Source: an uncultured Coriobacteriaceae bacterium (GTDB lineage: Bacteria; Actinomycetota; Coriobacteriia; Coriobacteriales; Atopobiaceae). From it: 42,273 nucleotides of DNA. The number at the start of each line of letters is the position of its first letter. Within the stretch, counting starts at the first letter, position 1. The notes below the pieces were generated by a model. That model was not told where the DNA came from. It was given only the letters and a program-made list of their open reading frames with translations, and did no database searches. The position numbers and the translations under genes were made by a program. Positions 32,518 through 41,307 of the stretch are shown here, in pieces. The stretch lies in assembly GCA_902791035.1 (NCBI GenBank), contig CADAUA010000014.1:1-42273 (forward strand), in the 5' to 3' direction.

Positions 32518-33137
32518 GGGGCTCCTTTCTCGCACAGAAACCGTTGTACCAGCTCAGTGGCTGTAGACTTGCCATTTTCGGACACGCAACGAAAGCCCCG
32601 CATGATGGTCGGCCGCGCGTGGCGCGCGATCCGTGGCCGAGAGCCGAGGCTCGCGTCGCACGGGGTCCGACCACCCGCGGCGCGAGCCCCCGAATTGCCC
32701 ACGGCCGTACCCGTGAGCAACTCGGCGTTGACGCTTCCAAGAGACGCCGCGGGCCGAATTGCCCACGGCTGTACCCGCGGGTAACCGTGCCTGAGCCGGC
32801 AGCATGACACCCGAGGCGGTGGCGTGAGACCCGACCCAGATGTCGGTGACAATAGGTCTGTCCCCCTGTGATCCTGCGGCGATAACAAAAGGTCTGACCC
32901 CCGTGGCCCTGCGGGAATCAGTTCCTCTCATGCACCTGTCTGCCGACGATACTCGGAGGGGTCCGAAAAAAGTCAGCGTTCAGAGCCATGCCAGCACGTC
33001 TTGGCGGCACCCCTGGCCTCTGAGCGCTGACTTTTTCTCGACCCCTCCGAGTATCCCATTTAGAATCGCCCTCTTTTCCGTGCCGTACGCGCCATGTGCG
33101 TCAGTACACTCCGTCGAGACCCCGCGCCCGGCGCCCC
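32518..33137. other. 620-bp gene-free region rich in short repeats
   Basis: Contains the direct repeat GAATTGCCCACGGC at 32692 and 32756, the direct repeat GGTCTG.CCCCC..TG.CCTGCGG at about 32853 and 32891, and the 108-bp element at 32948-33055. I see no convincing gene. Confidence 0.7.
32948..33055. repeat. 108-bp inverted-repeat element, copy 2
   Basis: Ends GATACTCGGAGGGGTCCGAA and TTCTCGACCCCTCCGAGTATC-type sequence pair over most of 40 bases, with inner AAAAAAGTCAGCGTTCAGAG against CTCTGAGCGCTGACTTTTT. Same length and organisation as 23391-23498; the arms agree while the central loop differs. Confidence 0.88.
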
Positions 33138-33932
33138 CTACACGTACAGGTCCGCCACGGAAAAGAGCGCCGCCTGCCCGGCCAGCGTCACGCGGTCCCC
33201 GCGCATCCGGCACCACAGCTCCCCGCCGCGCGCCGACGCCTGATACGCCACCAGATCGCTCCTCCCCAGCTCATGAGCCCAAAACGGCACGATATGGCAA
33301 TGCCCGGACCCACACACCGGATCCTCGGCCACGGCCAGCTTGGGCGCAAAGCTCCGGCTCACGCAGTCGTAAGGCCCGTCCTTCTCGCCACGCGCAGTAA
33401 TGTGGAGGAGCAGCCCGTCCAGCTGGGCGACTTTCTCTTGATCGACCTGCGCCTCGCGCACCGCAGCCGCCGAGCCCAGCACGCAAAGAAGGTCGCGTCC
33501 CATAAATGCCGCAATCGGTCGCACCCCGATGGCCTTCTCCATGGCGTCCGTCACCTCCACGGGCACGAGCGCGTACGCCGGGAAGTCCATGGCCAGACGG
33601 TCCCCCTCGCGCGCGACCACGAGCCGCCCGCCCAGCGTGTCGAACTCCACTCGCTCCGCGTCCGGCGCCACGAATCGCAACAGCACATAGGCCGTGGCCA
33701 GGGTCGCGTGCCCGCAGAGGTCGATCTCCGCCCCGGGGGTAAACCAACGCAGATGCCACCGCTCCGCCGGCGCGCCCTCCTCGTGCACCACGAACGCCGT
33801 CTCGGAGAAGTTGTTCTCGCGCGCGATGCTCATCATGAGGCGCTCGCTCGGCCACGAGTCCATGACGCAGACCGCCGCCTGATTGCCCGAGAAGACCTCG
33901 TTCGTGAACGCATCCACCACGTACTGCCGCAT
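33138..33932 (-). CDS. PhzF family isomerase/epimerase-like protein
   Basis: The 264-residue protein has the PhzF/DapF fold. Family landmarks: MRQYVVDAFTNEVFSGNQAA with FSGN, ENNFSETAFV (the catalytic Glu motif) near 40, RWFTPGAEIDLCGHATLATA near 62 with its DLCGHAT signature, and DPVCGSGHCHIVPFW near 207. PhzF in phenazine synthesis isomerises a dihydro-hydroxyanthranilate; most homologues, in genomes without phenazine genes like this one, have unknown substrates. GGGAGG is 6 bases upstream of ATG 33932. The divergent LytTR gene starts 388 bases away; no other linkage is visible. Confidence 0.9.
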   Translation of the reverse strand: MRQYVVDAFTNEVFSGNQAAVCVMDSWPSERLMMSIARENNFSETAFVVHEEGAPAERWHLRWFTPGAEIDLCGHATLATAYVLLRFVAPDAERVEFDTLGGRLVVAREGDRLAMDFPAYALVPVEVTDAMEKAIGVRPIAAFMGRDLLCVLGSAAAVREAQVDQEKVAQLDGLLLHITARGEKDGPYDCVSRSFAPKLAVAEDPVCGSGHCHIVPFWAHELGRSDLVAYQASARGGELWCRMRGDRVTLAGQAALFSVADLYV

Positions 33933-34319
33933 GCCGACCTCCCGCGACACCCTGCCGTAAACTCAGTTAACTATATTCGCCACTGCGCGGGTCTACAAAA
34001 GTGTATTGTTCAATATTTTACAATTAATCCCGCGGCTGTCCGGAAATATGCCATCCTCGCCGCGACCGTTGCCCTCCGCATGCCCCCCGCCCGGAACGTG
34101 CCTACACGGGAAAGGCCCGCGACCATCTTGCATTCCACATCTTTCGACGGGACAAACGCCGCGGTTCTGGGGACAAGTATTCCGTTAACACTTAGTCAAC
34201 ACGCCCGACCTGCGTCTCGTGTACTCTGTGCAATATGCGGACTACGGCCACGCGCCACCTGAGCTTTGTGTCCTGAGCATTCATCTCTTATCCAATCAAA
34301 ACCGCCGTGGAGGTGTGTG
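33933..34319. promoter_or_regulatory. Shared upstream region of phzF-like and LytTR genes
   Basis: This 387-base gap is more AT-rich at 33960-34030. CAGTTAACT near 33962 and CCGTTAACA near 34182 resemble the CGTTA-type half-sites bound by LytTR proteins, so autoregulation is possible. No clear -35/-10 pair could be chosen, and no gene is seen. Confidence 0.3.
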
Positions 34320-35405
34320 ATGAGCGACTTTGCCAATCAGTGCCTGCAGCTGAGTGGCAGCATCCTCAAGCACGTCCTCGCCGGTACCCACGGCGCTGCC
34401 ATCATGCCCGGCGCGCAAAGATACAGCTTTTATCCACCCGAGGGGCACTCCGGACTCCCGTCCGCTGGCACTATCGAAGATCTAATCGGTTGGATCCGCG
34501 GCCACGTGACCGGCTACGACGCGCGCGAGAACCTCCGTCGCATCGCTTACGAGGGCCCCGACTTCTGCATCATCACGTGCTGTCCCTGCGTGCGGCTCCG
34601 CGCCACCAGCCTCATGGGCGCCGGCCGCGTTTCGATGCTCATCTCTTGCGTATGGCAGCGCACCGATGGCGAGCCGGCGCTCGTTCACGCACACCTCAGC
34701 CTCATCGGCATCACGCTCGAGTCGTCCAAGCCGTCGGGCGGAGACATACTCCTCCGCATCCCCGTCCCGCCCAGCGACAAGAAGTCCGCGAATCCGCGCA
34801 CCTCCGCCGCATCACCTGCCTTGGGGGGAGCCAAGCCGGCTGCGAGCACCTCGGCTGGCGCCTCGGCAACCCCCACCACGACCGCACGCGACCCCAAGTC
34901 CACGACCGCCGCCAGCCCCGCCGTCGACACCGTTTCCACCGCCAGCCCCGTGACCGCCCCCACCGGCACGACCACCGCCACCACCGGCGACACCGCGGAA
35001 TCCCCCTCCACCAACGCGCCCATTGGCACGAGCTCGATGTTCCGCGACACAGAGGGCAACATCTTTTATGTGGACACGCGGCAGCTCCTGTACCTCGAGG
35101 CCGACCGCAACTACACGTGGATCCAGGGACCCACCACGCGCGCCCGCATCCGCGTGGGCCTTACGGCGCAGCTCGATCACCTGCCGGACTTCTTCGTGCG
35201 CGTGCACCGGAGCTTCGCCGTCAACGCGCTGCAGGTCAAGACCATGCACGCCAACGAGATCGAGCTCTCCAACGGCGACAAGATCCCCGTGTCGGACCGG
35301 TCGCGTGCCCGTGCGCGCGCCGAACTTCTTGACGCCCAGACCCGCTGGTCCGCGCCCACCATCGAAGGCACCCCCAAGTGGTTTACCGTGTCCTTCTCGC
35401 TCTAA
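34320..35405 (+). CDS. LytTR-family DNA-binding regulator with N-terminal SnoaL/NTF2-like domain
   Basis: The 361-residue protein has three parts. Residues 1-140 resemble an NTF2/SnoaL-like fold (ISCVWQRTDGEPALVHAHLS matches the final strands of that group). Residues 150-240 are a low-complexity Thr/Ala/Ser/Pro linker. Residues 245-345 are a LytTR domain: FRDTEGNIFYVDTRQLLYLE, then RVHRSFAVNALQVKTMHANE and IELSNGDKIPVSDRSR. LytTR proteins activate surface, bacteriocin or adhesion genes; no histidine kinase is near. GGAGG is 6 bases before ATG 34320. It points toward the convergent surface-protein operon, a reasonable but unproven target. The N-terminal domain may bind a ligand, replacing a phosphorylation receiver. 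Confidence 0.85.
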   Translation: MSDFANQCLQLSGSILKHVLAGTHGAAIMPGAQRYSFYPPEGHSGLPSAGTIEDLIGWIRGHVTGYDARENLRRIAYEGPDFCIITCCPCVRLRATSLMGAGRVSMLISCVWQRTDGEPALVHAHLSLIGITLESSKPSGGDILLRIPVPPSDKKSANPRTSAASPALGGAKPAASTSAGASATPTTTARDPKSTTAASPAVDTVSTASPVTAPTGTTTATTGDTAESPSTNAPIGTSSMFRDTEGNIFYVDTRQLLYLEADRNYTWIQGPTTRARIRVGLTAQLDHLPDFFVRVHRSFAVNALQVKTMHANEIELSNGDKIPVSDRSRARARAELLDAQTRWSAPTIEGTPKWFTVSFSL

Positions 35406-35493
35406 GTGCCGCGACGCTGCAGGCATAGCGCGCTATCCGAGCTTGGGGCACGCAAGCGAATATCAAGCGGGGCGTGCAAATCCAGCGGGCGTC

Positions 35494-35606
35494 GAAATAA
35501 CGGACATTTCTTGGCGGACATCACGAGCGACAAGCTGTTTACCTGCGCTTATGCGTTGTGCAATCAATTTCGAACGCGGCCGGCAACAACTTCTGTCCGT
35601 TATTTC
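35494..35606. repeat. 113-bp inverted-repeat element (AATAACGGACA family), copy 2
   Basis: GAAATAACGGACA at 35494 pairs with TGTCCGTTATTTC ending at 35606. The length equals that of the copy at 29947-30059, but the centre differs. It lies between the LytTR and surface-protein genes. Confidence 0.88.
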
Positions 35607-35662
35607 CAGCGGGGGCGGGGACGCGGATCTCTCCGCGACCCCGGGAAGGTTTGATTGTGAGG

Positions 35663-35794
35663 AGTGCGGCTACGGTGCGGCTGCGGTGCGGGTGCGGTGC
35701 GGCTACGGCGCGGCTGCGGCGCGGGTACGGTGCGGCTACGGCGCGGCTGCGGTGCGGCTACGGCGCGGCTGCGGCGCGGGTACGGCGCGGCTAC
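35663..35794. repeat. Twelve 11-bp tandem repeats (GGYGCGGSTRC)
   Basis: 132 bases are made of twelve 11-mers that vary only at three positions: GG[T/C]GCGG[C/G]T[A/G]C. The array ends at the stop codon of the FctA-like gene; the minus-strand TAG is part of the last unit. In one frame it would read as arginine/glycine-rich nonsense, so it is probably non-coding. Confidence 0.92.
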
Positions 35795-36612
35795 CTGCCG
35801 TCCGGCGCATCGTCGGCCTTGTTGCCGCGGCGGCGCAGCCAGAAGCCCACCGCGATAAAGGCCACGGCCGCGACCACGAGGATCCCACTAAAGGTCGCGA
35901 GGCCCCAGTTGGCGTCACCGGTGTTGGCGATGGGGCCGAGGGGCGTCGGGGTCGGCGGCTCGACCGGCGCGGGCTCGCCCTTGTAGGTGGGGTCGAACTC
36001 GATGTGGTCGGGTTTGGTCCCCTGGTCGTCCTTGACCACGAGCCGCGCCACGTGGATGCCGTCGCCGGTCGTGTCGTTCTCCACGCTCACGGTCAGGCGA
36101 TACCAGTTGCCGTCCATCCAAAGGTGCTCGTCAGTGGCCTCGGTCACGCAGCGAAGCTCGTACTCGTAGTTGCCCACCGTATCAAAGTTGATAGCGTCCT
36201 CGGCAGCCTCCCCCGCGCGGGTAACGAGCGCGATGCTCTTGTCGGCCGTGCCGGTAATCGTGAAGCGCCAGATCCCGTCGGCTGCACCCGCCGGGAGCGG
36301 CGCACCCGGCGTGAGCGCACGGAGCTCGTACTCGAAGGTCCCGTCCGTCCACGCGGCCGGCACCTGGCCCGACGTGCTGTAGACCTGCTTGATGTCCAGC
36401 GAGGTGATGGGGGCAGCTTCCGTGGTTGCGGTCGTGGCGGCGGCTGTAGTCGCGCCCGCGCCCGTCGCCTCGTCGGCCAGCGCGCGCACCGGTGCCACGA
36501 GAAGCGCCAACACGGCAACAAGGACGCACGCGAGCACCGCGAGCGGCTTGCACGCCGCGCGGGAACCCGCCAGGCCGGCCGCGCCCTCCCTGTGAGTTCG
36601 GTTAAGCTTCAT
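35791..36612 (-). CDS. Surface protein with FctA/Spy0128-like pilin domain and sortase-like tail
   Basis: The 273-residue product begins with a signal peptide (LAVLACVLVAVLALLVAPVR, about 26-45). Residues 70-215 fit the streptococcal pilin isopeptide-linker (FctA) pattern: FEYELRALTPGAPLPAG, FTITGTADKSIAL, NYEYELRCVTEA and WYRLTVSVENDTTG. The Glu that family members carry after YELR seems replaced (Cys), so isopeptide formation is uncertain. The tail has IANTGDANWGLA, a degenerate LPXTG-like signal, then a membrane segment and RRRGNK, fitting wall anchoring. AGGAGG is 11 bases from ATG 36612 and 2 from GTG 36621. It is the second gene of the surface operon, 70 bases after the large protein. 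The stop lies in an 11-bp repeat array. Confidence 0.75.
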   Translation of the reverse strand: MKLNRTHREGAAGLAGSRAACKPLAVLACVLVAVLALLVAPVRALADEATGAGATTAAATTATTEAAPITSLDIKQVYSTSGQVPAAWTDGTFEYELRALTPGAPLPAGAADGIWRFTITGTADKSIALVTRAGEAAEDAINFDTVGNYEYELRCVTEATDEHLWMDGNWYRLTVSVENDTTGDGIHVARLVVKDDQGTKPDHIEFDPTYKGEPAPVEPPTPTPLGPIANTGDANWGLATFSGILVVAAVAFIAVGFWLRRRGNKADDAPDGR

Positions 36613-36681
36613 ATGTTTCACAGCCTCCTAGGGCCTCGGAATCTCCTCTGACGTGCGGGCGCGACTGGGCGCCGCGTCCCA

Positions 36682-39392
36682 CTAGCGCCGCTTGCGACGG
36701 CCGGCCATGTGCGCCGGCGCGGACGCCGCGGCCTGGGCCGCGTTCCTCCGCGCGAGCGCGAACCCGCCCGCGATCGCGAGACCAGCGATGGCTACGAGGC
36801 CAAGGGCCGCCGGGGTGCCGCCGGTAAGCACCGCGGTGACGGGAGTCGAGACCTTCTGGTTCGTGAACACTACCGTGGTGGAGTCGGCATCGAGCGCAAT
36901 CTGCGAGGTGGCCTTGCCGTTGCCGCTGGTAGCGTCTCCGCTGCCCACGGTCACCTGATAGGTGGTCGTGTAGCCGGTGTTGTCGGTCTCGGTTACGGTG
37001 ACCTTATCGCCCCAGTTGAGCTCGAGGCCGGTCGCGCTTGCGCCCCCGAGCGTCACGCTGTCGCCGGTTCCGCTCTCGCCCTTCCTGTCGTGCAGCTCCC
37101 CGGTGGTGTACGAGCCGCCGCCGTCCTTGGCGACCGTGAAGGTGTAGCCCTTGGTGAGGTCGGCCTGCGCGCCGGTGATCTCCTTCCGGATGGTCAGCTC
37201 GACGGGCTTGATCGTGTTGGTGGCGGTCACGGTGGTATCGGCCGTCATATCGCTGACGGTGCACTTGCCGTCGGCGGACGCCGTAGCCACACCGTCACCC
37301 ACCGTGTACTTCGTGGTGTAGCCGTCCCTGCCCGTCTCAGCGATGGACACGGTTGCGCCATAGGGGACGGTGATGGTCGCGGACTCCTGGCTGTGGAGCT
37401 CAGCCGTAACGACCCCGTTCGCCACGGTCGCGCTGCCGCCATCCGGCACGGTGAGGGCAACGTCCGCGTCGCCCTTCTTCGCGGACACCGTGAAGGTGAA
37501 CTCCTTGTTGGCGTTACCCTTGTCGACGACCTTGGTGAGGGTCAGCGTCCGGTTGGAGGGCGTGTACTCGTTGGTGATCGTGACAGTCGCCGAGCTCGTG
37601 TCCGAGTTGCCCGAGGTCACGGTAGTTGCAATGCTGTTGTTGGATGCTTTGTCGTTGTTGCTGTCCGTCACGGTCGTGGACTTGAGGTCGTAGCCCGTAA
37701 CGCTTACATTGCCCGCATTCTCGCTCGTCACGAAGGTCTTGGAGGAGCCGGTCTCGACGTCTTCGTACGTCTTAGTGTAAGTGGCCTTATAGCCCCCATC
37801 GACGGCGGTCACGCCGGTCAGGGTTACTGTCTCCGCAGTACCGGTCCCGCTCGCAGTCTTACCGTCATAGACGGTCTGGGAGATCAGGTCGCTCGCGTGG
37901 GCGGTAAAGAACGCGTTGGCATCGGCCTGGGAGAGGCCCTTCACGACCTTCTCCACCGTGATGCGCACGGTACCGCTCGCAGGCGGCAGAGGATCCTGGC
38001 TGAACCAGGTGTTATCCACGAAGTTGCCGATGGAGTCGCCACCGTTGCCGTCCTTCACCGCGGAGCTCACTGCCATGAAGAAGAACCGGGAGGTGTACTG
38101 GCCCTCGGGAACGGTGATGCTGCCGGAGCGCCTGTTCCAGGAGGAGCTCAGATAGTTGACGGTCCTGGTCTGGGTGCGACCCCACCAGTCCGTGTAGGTC
38201 TCCGTGTAGGACCCCTGCGTGATTGTAGAGGTGTCCTCGACCTTGTAGATCGAGTAGTCCTTGTTGGTCGTGTTGTCATGGACGACGTAGGTGCTTCCCT
38301 GGCTGTCCTGCGTCACGCTCTTGACGGTGTACCTGTTGTACGCATCGGTGCTGGAAATCCTGAAGCTATGACCCGCACCGCTGTTAAGCCCATTGTTGAG
38401 GGCCTTAAGCTGGCTATCGGTCGTGATCCCCTCGGAGAACTCCAGTGGTGCGATGATGAGGGCCATCGTGTCGGAGTCCCCGACCTGTGGATTCCCCGCA
38501 CCCGTACGTGCGCGGTGCGCGAACTGCCAGTTCATGGTCTGGCCGGGAGTTGTGAGCACGTCCTGGTAGAGCGCGCTCGCGGACTTCGCGTTGATCTCCG
38601 CAAACCACTTGCCGTCGTCCGCGGTGAACTCGTGGGAATGCAGGAAGCCACTGTTCGGGTGGTCGGTGCTCAGAACCTCGATGGTGTTCTCAGCCTCGGT
38701 GGTCTTCCAACCAGGTGTGTTCGAGGAGGGGTTGCCGTCGTTTCCGAGCATGTTCGTGGGCGTGGTGTTTGTCTCGAAAGAGGGGTTCTCCAAGGCGTTG
38801 GCGTAGCCCACGGTCTTGGAAGCAGTCAGGTGCTCGCCCCATCCTTCGAGACAGTCACGGTGTACTCCGCCTTGGAGCCTGAGGTGTAGGCGACGTTGAT
38901 CCAGCCACCATTCTGCTCGACGGCGGGAACGTTCGTATCACCGGACTTGACCTGCAGGCCGTTGTTGTAGGTGGTGTTGCCCTTGGACCACGTGACCGTG
39001 TACCCGGCGGCGGCGAGCCTGGCGGCGGCCTCGGCACCCGTGTACTCCGTGCCGTCGATGGTGGCCTTGAGGATGAACTGACCGTTGACCTTCACGTCGT
39101 CCTGGATTGAGACTGCGGTGGCGGTTGCGTTGGTCGGATAGGCGGTGTCGCCAACGAGATTCTCATCCTCGGTTTCTACCGCGGGTGCCGCAGCCTTGGC
39201 CGCGGTGGCGTCGGCTGCGGTGTCAACCTCCGTCTCCGCAACGGTCTCGGGCGCGTCGGTCTCCGCGGCACTGGCCATCCCGACGTGCCCAAACGTAGCC
39301 ACCAAGACCAGGACCACGGCCAGCACGGGTAGCAGCGCGAGCAGCTTGCCGGCTGCGCTCAAGTGCCTGGCCTTGCGAACGTTCCCTATCAT
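36682..39392 (-). pseudogene. Large surface protein with Cna-B-like repeats, split by a frameshift
   Basis: Together the two halves encode about 900 residues. From ATG 39392 (AGGGGG 8 bases before) a signal peptide (LLALLPVLAVVLVLVATFGH) leads a 188-residue frame that stops at 38826. The next frame continues as HLTASKTVGYANALENPSFE and runs to 36682. One added G in the GGGG at 38842-38845 joins them as SKDGGEHLTASKTVGYANAL. The second part has a carbohydrate-binding-like N-terminal region (ENPSFE...HSHEFTADDGKWFAEINA), then repeats of LTLTKVVDKGNANKEFTFTV type and ELTIRKEITGAQADLTKGYT type (DUF7601/Cna-B-like stalk), and AVLTGGTPAALGLVAIAGLA plus a basic tail. Without the extra G only a short secreted N-terminus is made. 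Pathway: adhesin or pilus-like shaft, with the FctA-like gene downstream. Confidence 0.8.
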
Positions 39393-39807
39393 CTTGGCGA
39401 CCCCCTGACCTTCCGCCTGTCGTGCCGCTGGGGTGCAGCGCAGGCGTTTGCTACGTTTGTGGTGCGGTCGACGACGCAGGCGCCGCCGGGTGAAGCGCTT
39501 TGTGCGGCGGGCGGTTGCTGGCCGCTCGCGCGAACGACCCTCCCAACGTGCGGGCAGGTCGATACCTATTTGAAAGCTTAGCAGTCTGAAAGACAGCTGG
39601 CATACACTCTTTTAGTCCAGTTAGCTGGGCGTTTTCTGACTCTGGGACGAGCGGGCAAGAAACTCTTTCGGGACACTACGACCCGCACGGATTCGCCAAA
39701 CTACCGCGGCACGTCAAAAGGGGCTATCCCTTTTGACGCGCAAGCTCCCATGGCATTGGGCGCAGCTTCACCCCGGACTCGCTCAGGTGAGCAAGGCACG
39801 GCTGTAG
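39393..39807. other. 415-bp intergenic region with half repeat and hairpin
   Basis: Contains TGGCATACACTC (about 39598), a left half of the TAGCATNCACTCTG family with no visible right arm, and the hairpin at 39712-39738. No gene is seen. Confidence 0.6.
39712..39738 (-). terminator. Hairpin downstream of the HipA-like gene
   Basis: CGTCAAAAGGG and CCCTTTTGACG are perfect 11-base arms around a 5-base loop. It lies about 70 bases beyond the end of the HipA-like gene and is a likely terminator, though the U-rich part is within the stem. Confidence 0.6.
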
Positions 39808-41010
39808 CTACATCCTCGCCGCGCGATCCGCGTAAACCCGCACCGTCTGCACGTTACGCCTCACTGCCTCGCAGACCAGCGAGGCCCTCTTGCCAGACAT
39901 CGCGTCGTTCTCTAGGAGCGTCTGCTCCACGATGTCTGGCGCCACATCAAACACGTGCGGTTCATACCAGTCCCAGTTGCGCAGCATGCCAAGTTGCCGC
40001 TCGGGGCGCGCCTTCACGCGGTCCACGCCCTTATAAGCGAACGGCATTGCCTCGTAGGCATAATCGGCCAGGGTTTCGAGGAATCGCCTGTTGCACCAGA
40101 GGGAGTTGCCGGAGTCGTATATGGGCGCCATCCTCACAAACGTATTGCTGCGCGCGTCCCGCACGACGCCGAAATTGCCATAGTGCCTGTCGTAGTTTGC
40201 CAGAACGAAGTCGCAGGCCAGCATCCTGCAGATGATAAGCTCCGCGTTCTCGACCCCAGTCATCTCGAAGGCGGCCACGCACCAGTCGTAGTTGCTCATC
40301 GACCCAAGAGGCTTCGTTGCAAAGACGAGTTCGGCCGCCGACACCAGGTCCTCGCCCCCGGACATGAAGTCTTCGCACGCCGAATAGACGCGATCCCCTC
40401 GACGCCAGATCTCGTATTCCACGAACTCATCCGGTTGCATCATCGTCTCGTAAAGGCGCGAGGCGGCGCGCTCGTTGTAGACTTCCTGCGCAGTAAAGCC
40501 ACGACCGTCCTTGAGGAGGTATCGTCTGCCGTCTTCGATGACCCAGCCCTTCATCAGGTCGCCGTTCGCCGATGACGAGGGGTTCGCCGCAGGACGTGCC
40601 CCGCGGGCTCCATGCGGCATCGTGCCTGGCGACTCGGCCAGCGTCAGCTTGGCGAGATCATCTGGGAAGTCGTTTTCAAAGAAGTTCACCTGGGCCCAGG
40701 AGAGGTCCGCCGCCTCTGGCTTTATCCAATACGTATCTGAGAGCGAGAGCCCGAGTCCGTCCTCCAAGAGCGTGCGACTGTCGTCCACGCCGAGCAGCCG
40801 CAGCAACCTCTCGATATCATCCCTTGACGCAGGAATAGCCCTGTTGTGCCACCACTCGTTCAGCGTCGCAAGTGTGACCCGACCATATGTGTCGAGCGTA
40901 CCGATAGGCGCATCCGCGCAGCTCAGCATGGTCAACGGCCGCACGAACTCGTGCCTCTTGGCATCGTATTGGGCCTCAAGAACGACGCGGTCTTCGTGCA
41001 TTAGGTACAT
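39808..41010 (-). CDS. HipA-like kinase domain protein
   Basis: The 400-residue protein resembles the stand-alone HipA-like proteins common in gut firmicutes and actinobacteria. The N-terminal part has WWHNRAIPASRDDIERLLRL near 53 and GLGLSLSDTYWIKPEAADLS near 87. The kinase-like part shows GRRYLLKDG near 167 (nucleotide-binding Lys), the catalytic LANYDRHYGNFGVVRD near 287 (D and N for catalysis and metal) and MAPIYDSGNSLW near 312 (metal Asp). HipA proteins phosphorylate serine on partners such as glutamyl-tRNA synthetase; substrate here is unknown. GGAGG lies 6 bases before ATG 41010. No HipB-type antitoxin adjoins it, unlike classical hipBA. Catalytic residues appear present. Confidence 0.8.
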   Translation of the reverse strand: MYLMHEDRVVLEAQYDAKRHEFVRPLTMLSCADAPIGTLDTYGRVTLATLNEWWHNRAIPASRDDIERLLRLLGVDDSRTLLEDGLGLSLSDTYWIKPEAADLSWAQVNFFENDFPDDLAKLTLAESPGTMPHGARGARPAANPSSSANGDLMKGWVIEDGRRYLLKDGRGFTAQEVYNERAASRLYETMMQPDEFVEYEIWRRGDRVYSACEDFMSGGEDLVSAAELVFATKPLGSMSNYDWCVAAFEMTGVENAELIICRMLACDFVLANYDRHYGNFGVVRDARSNTFVRMAPIYDSGNSLWCNRRFLETLADYAYEAMPFAYKGVDRVKARPERQLGMLRNWDWYEPHVFDVAPDIVEQTLLENDAMSGKRASLVCEAVRRNVQTVRVYADRAARM

Positions 41011-41203
41011 TTGATGCCTCCGTTCGCCCTTGCTTCCCCCGATATTACAGACCTTGTGCATGCAAATCAAAACGCGCCTACGGACGGACCCGCCAGTACG
41101 AGTGAAGAGGGTCCCACACGCGCTGCATCACTCGTCGCGTATTGAGCGATCGCTTCGAAGGCCAAAGTCATCTCAGATGAGTCAAGAAATAGCTAGCTGG
41201 GGC

Positions 41204-41226
41204 GTATGGTATATCGCATGCCATAC
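41204..41226. promoter_or_regulatory. 23-bp palindrome upstream of the HipA-like gene
   Basis: GTATGGTAT at the left and ATGCCATAC at the right pair at 8 of 9 positions. It is about 195 bases upstream of the HipA-like start codon; operator or repeat remnant. Confidence 0.35.
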
Positions 41227-41307
41227 TCATTAGGCATGGCTGCACGGAAGACGTGCAGGCCATTTCGCGGTGCGAAGTCGGCCTGATTCATTCTGCGTCC
41301 ATCCCCA

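Noticed and set aside
38826..38860. Programmed -1 ribosomal frameshift in the surface-protein gene
   Set aside because: No X-XXY-YYZ slippery heptamer is present at the junction and no clear downstream pseudoknot; a missing G explains it more simply.
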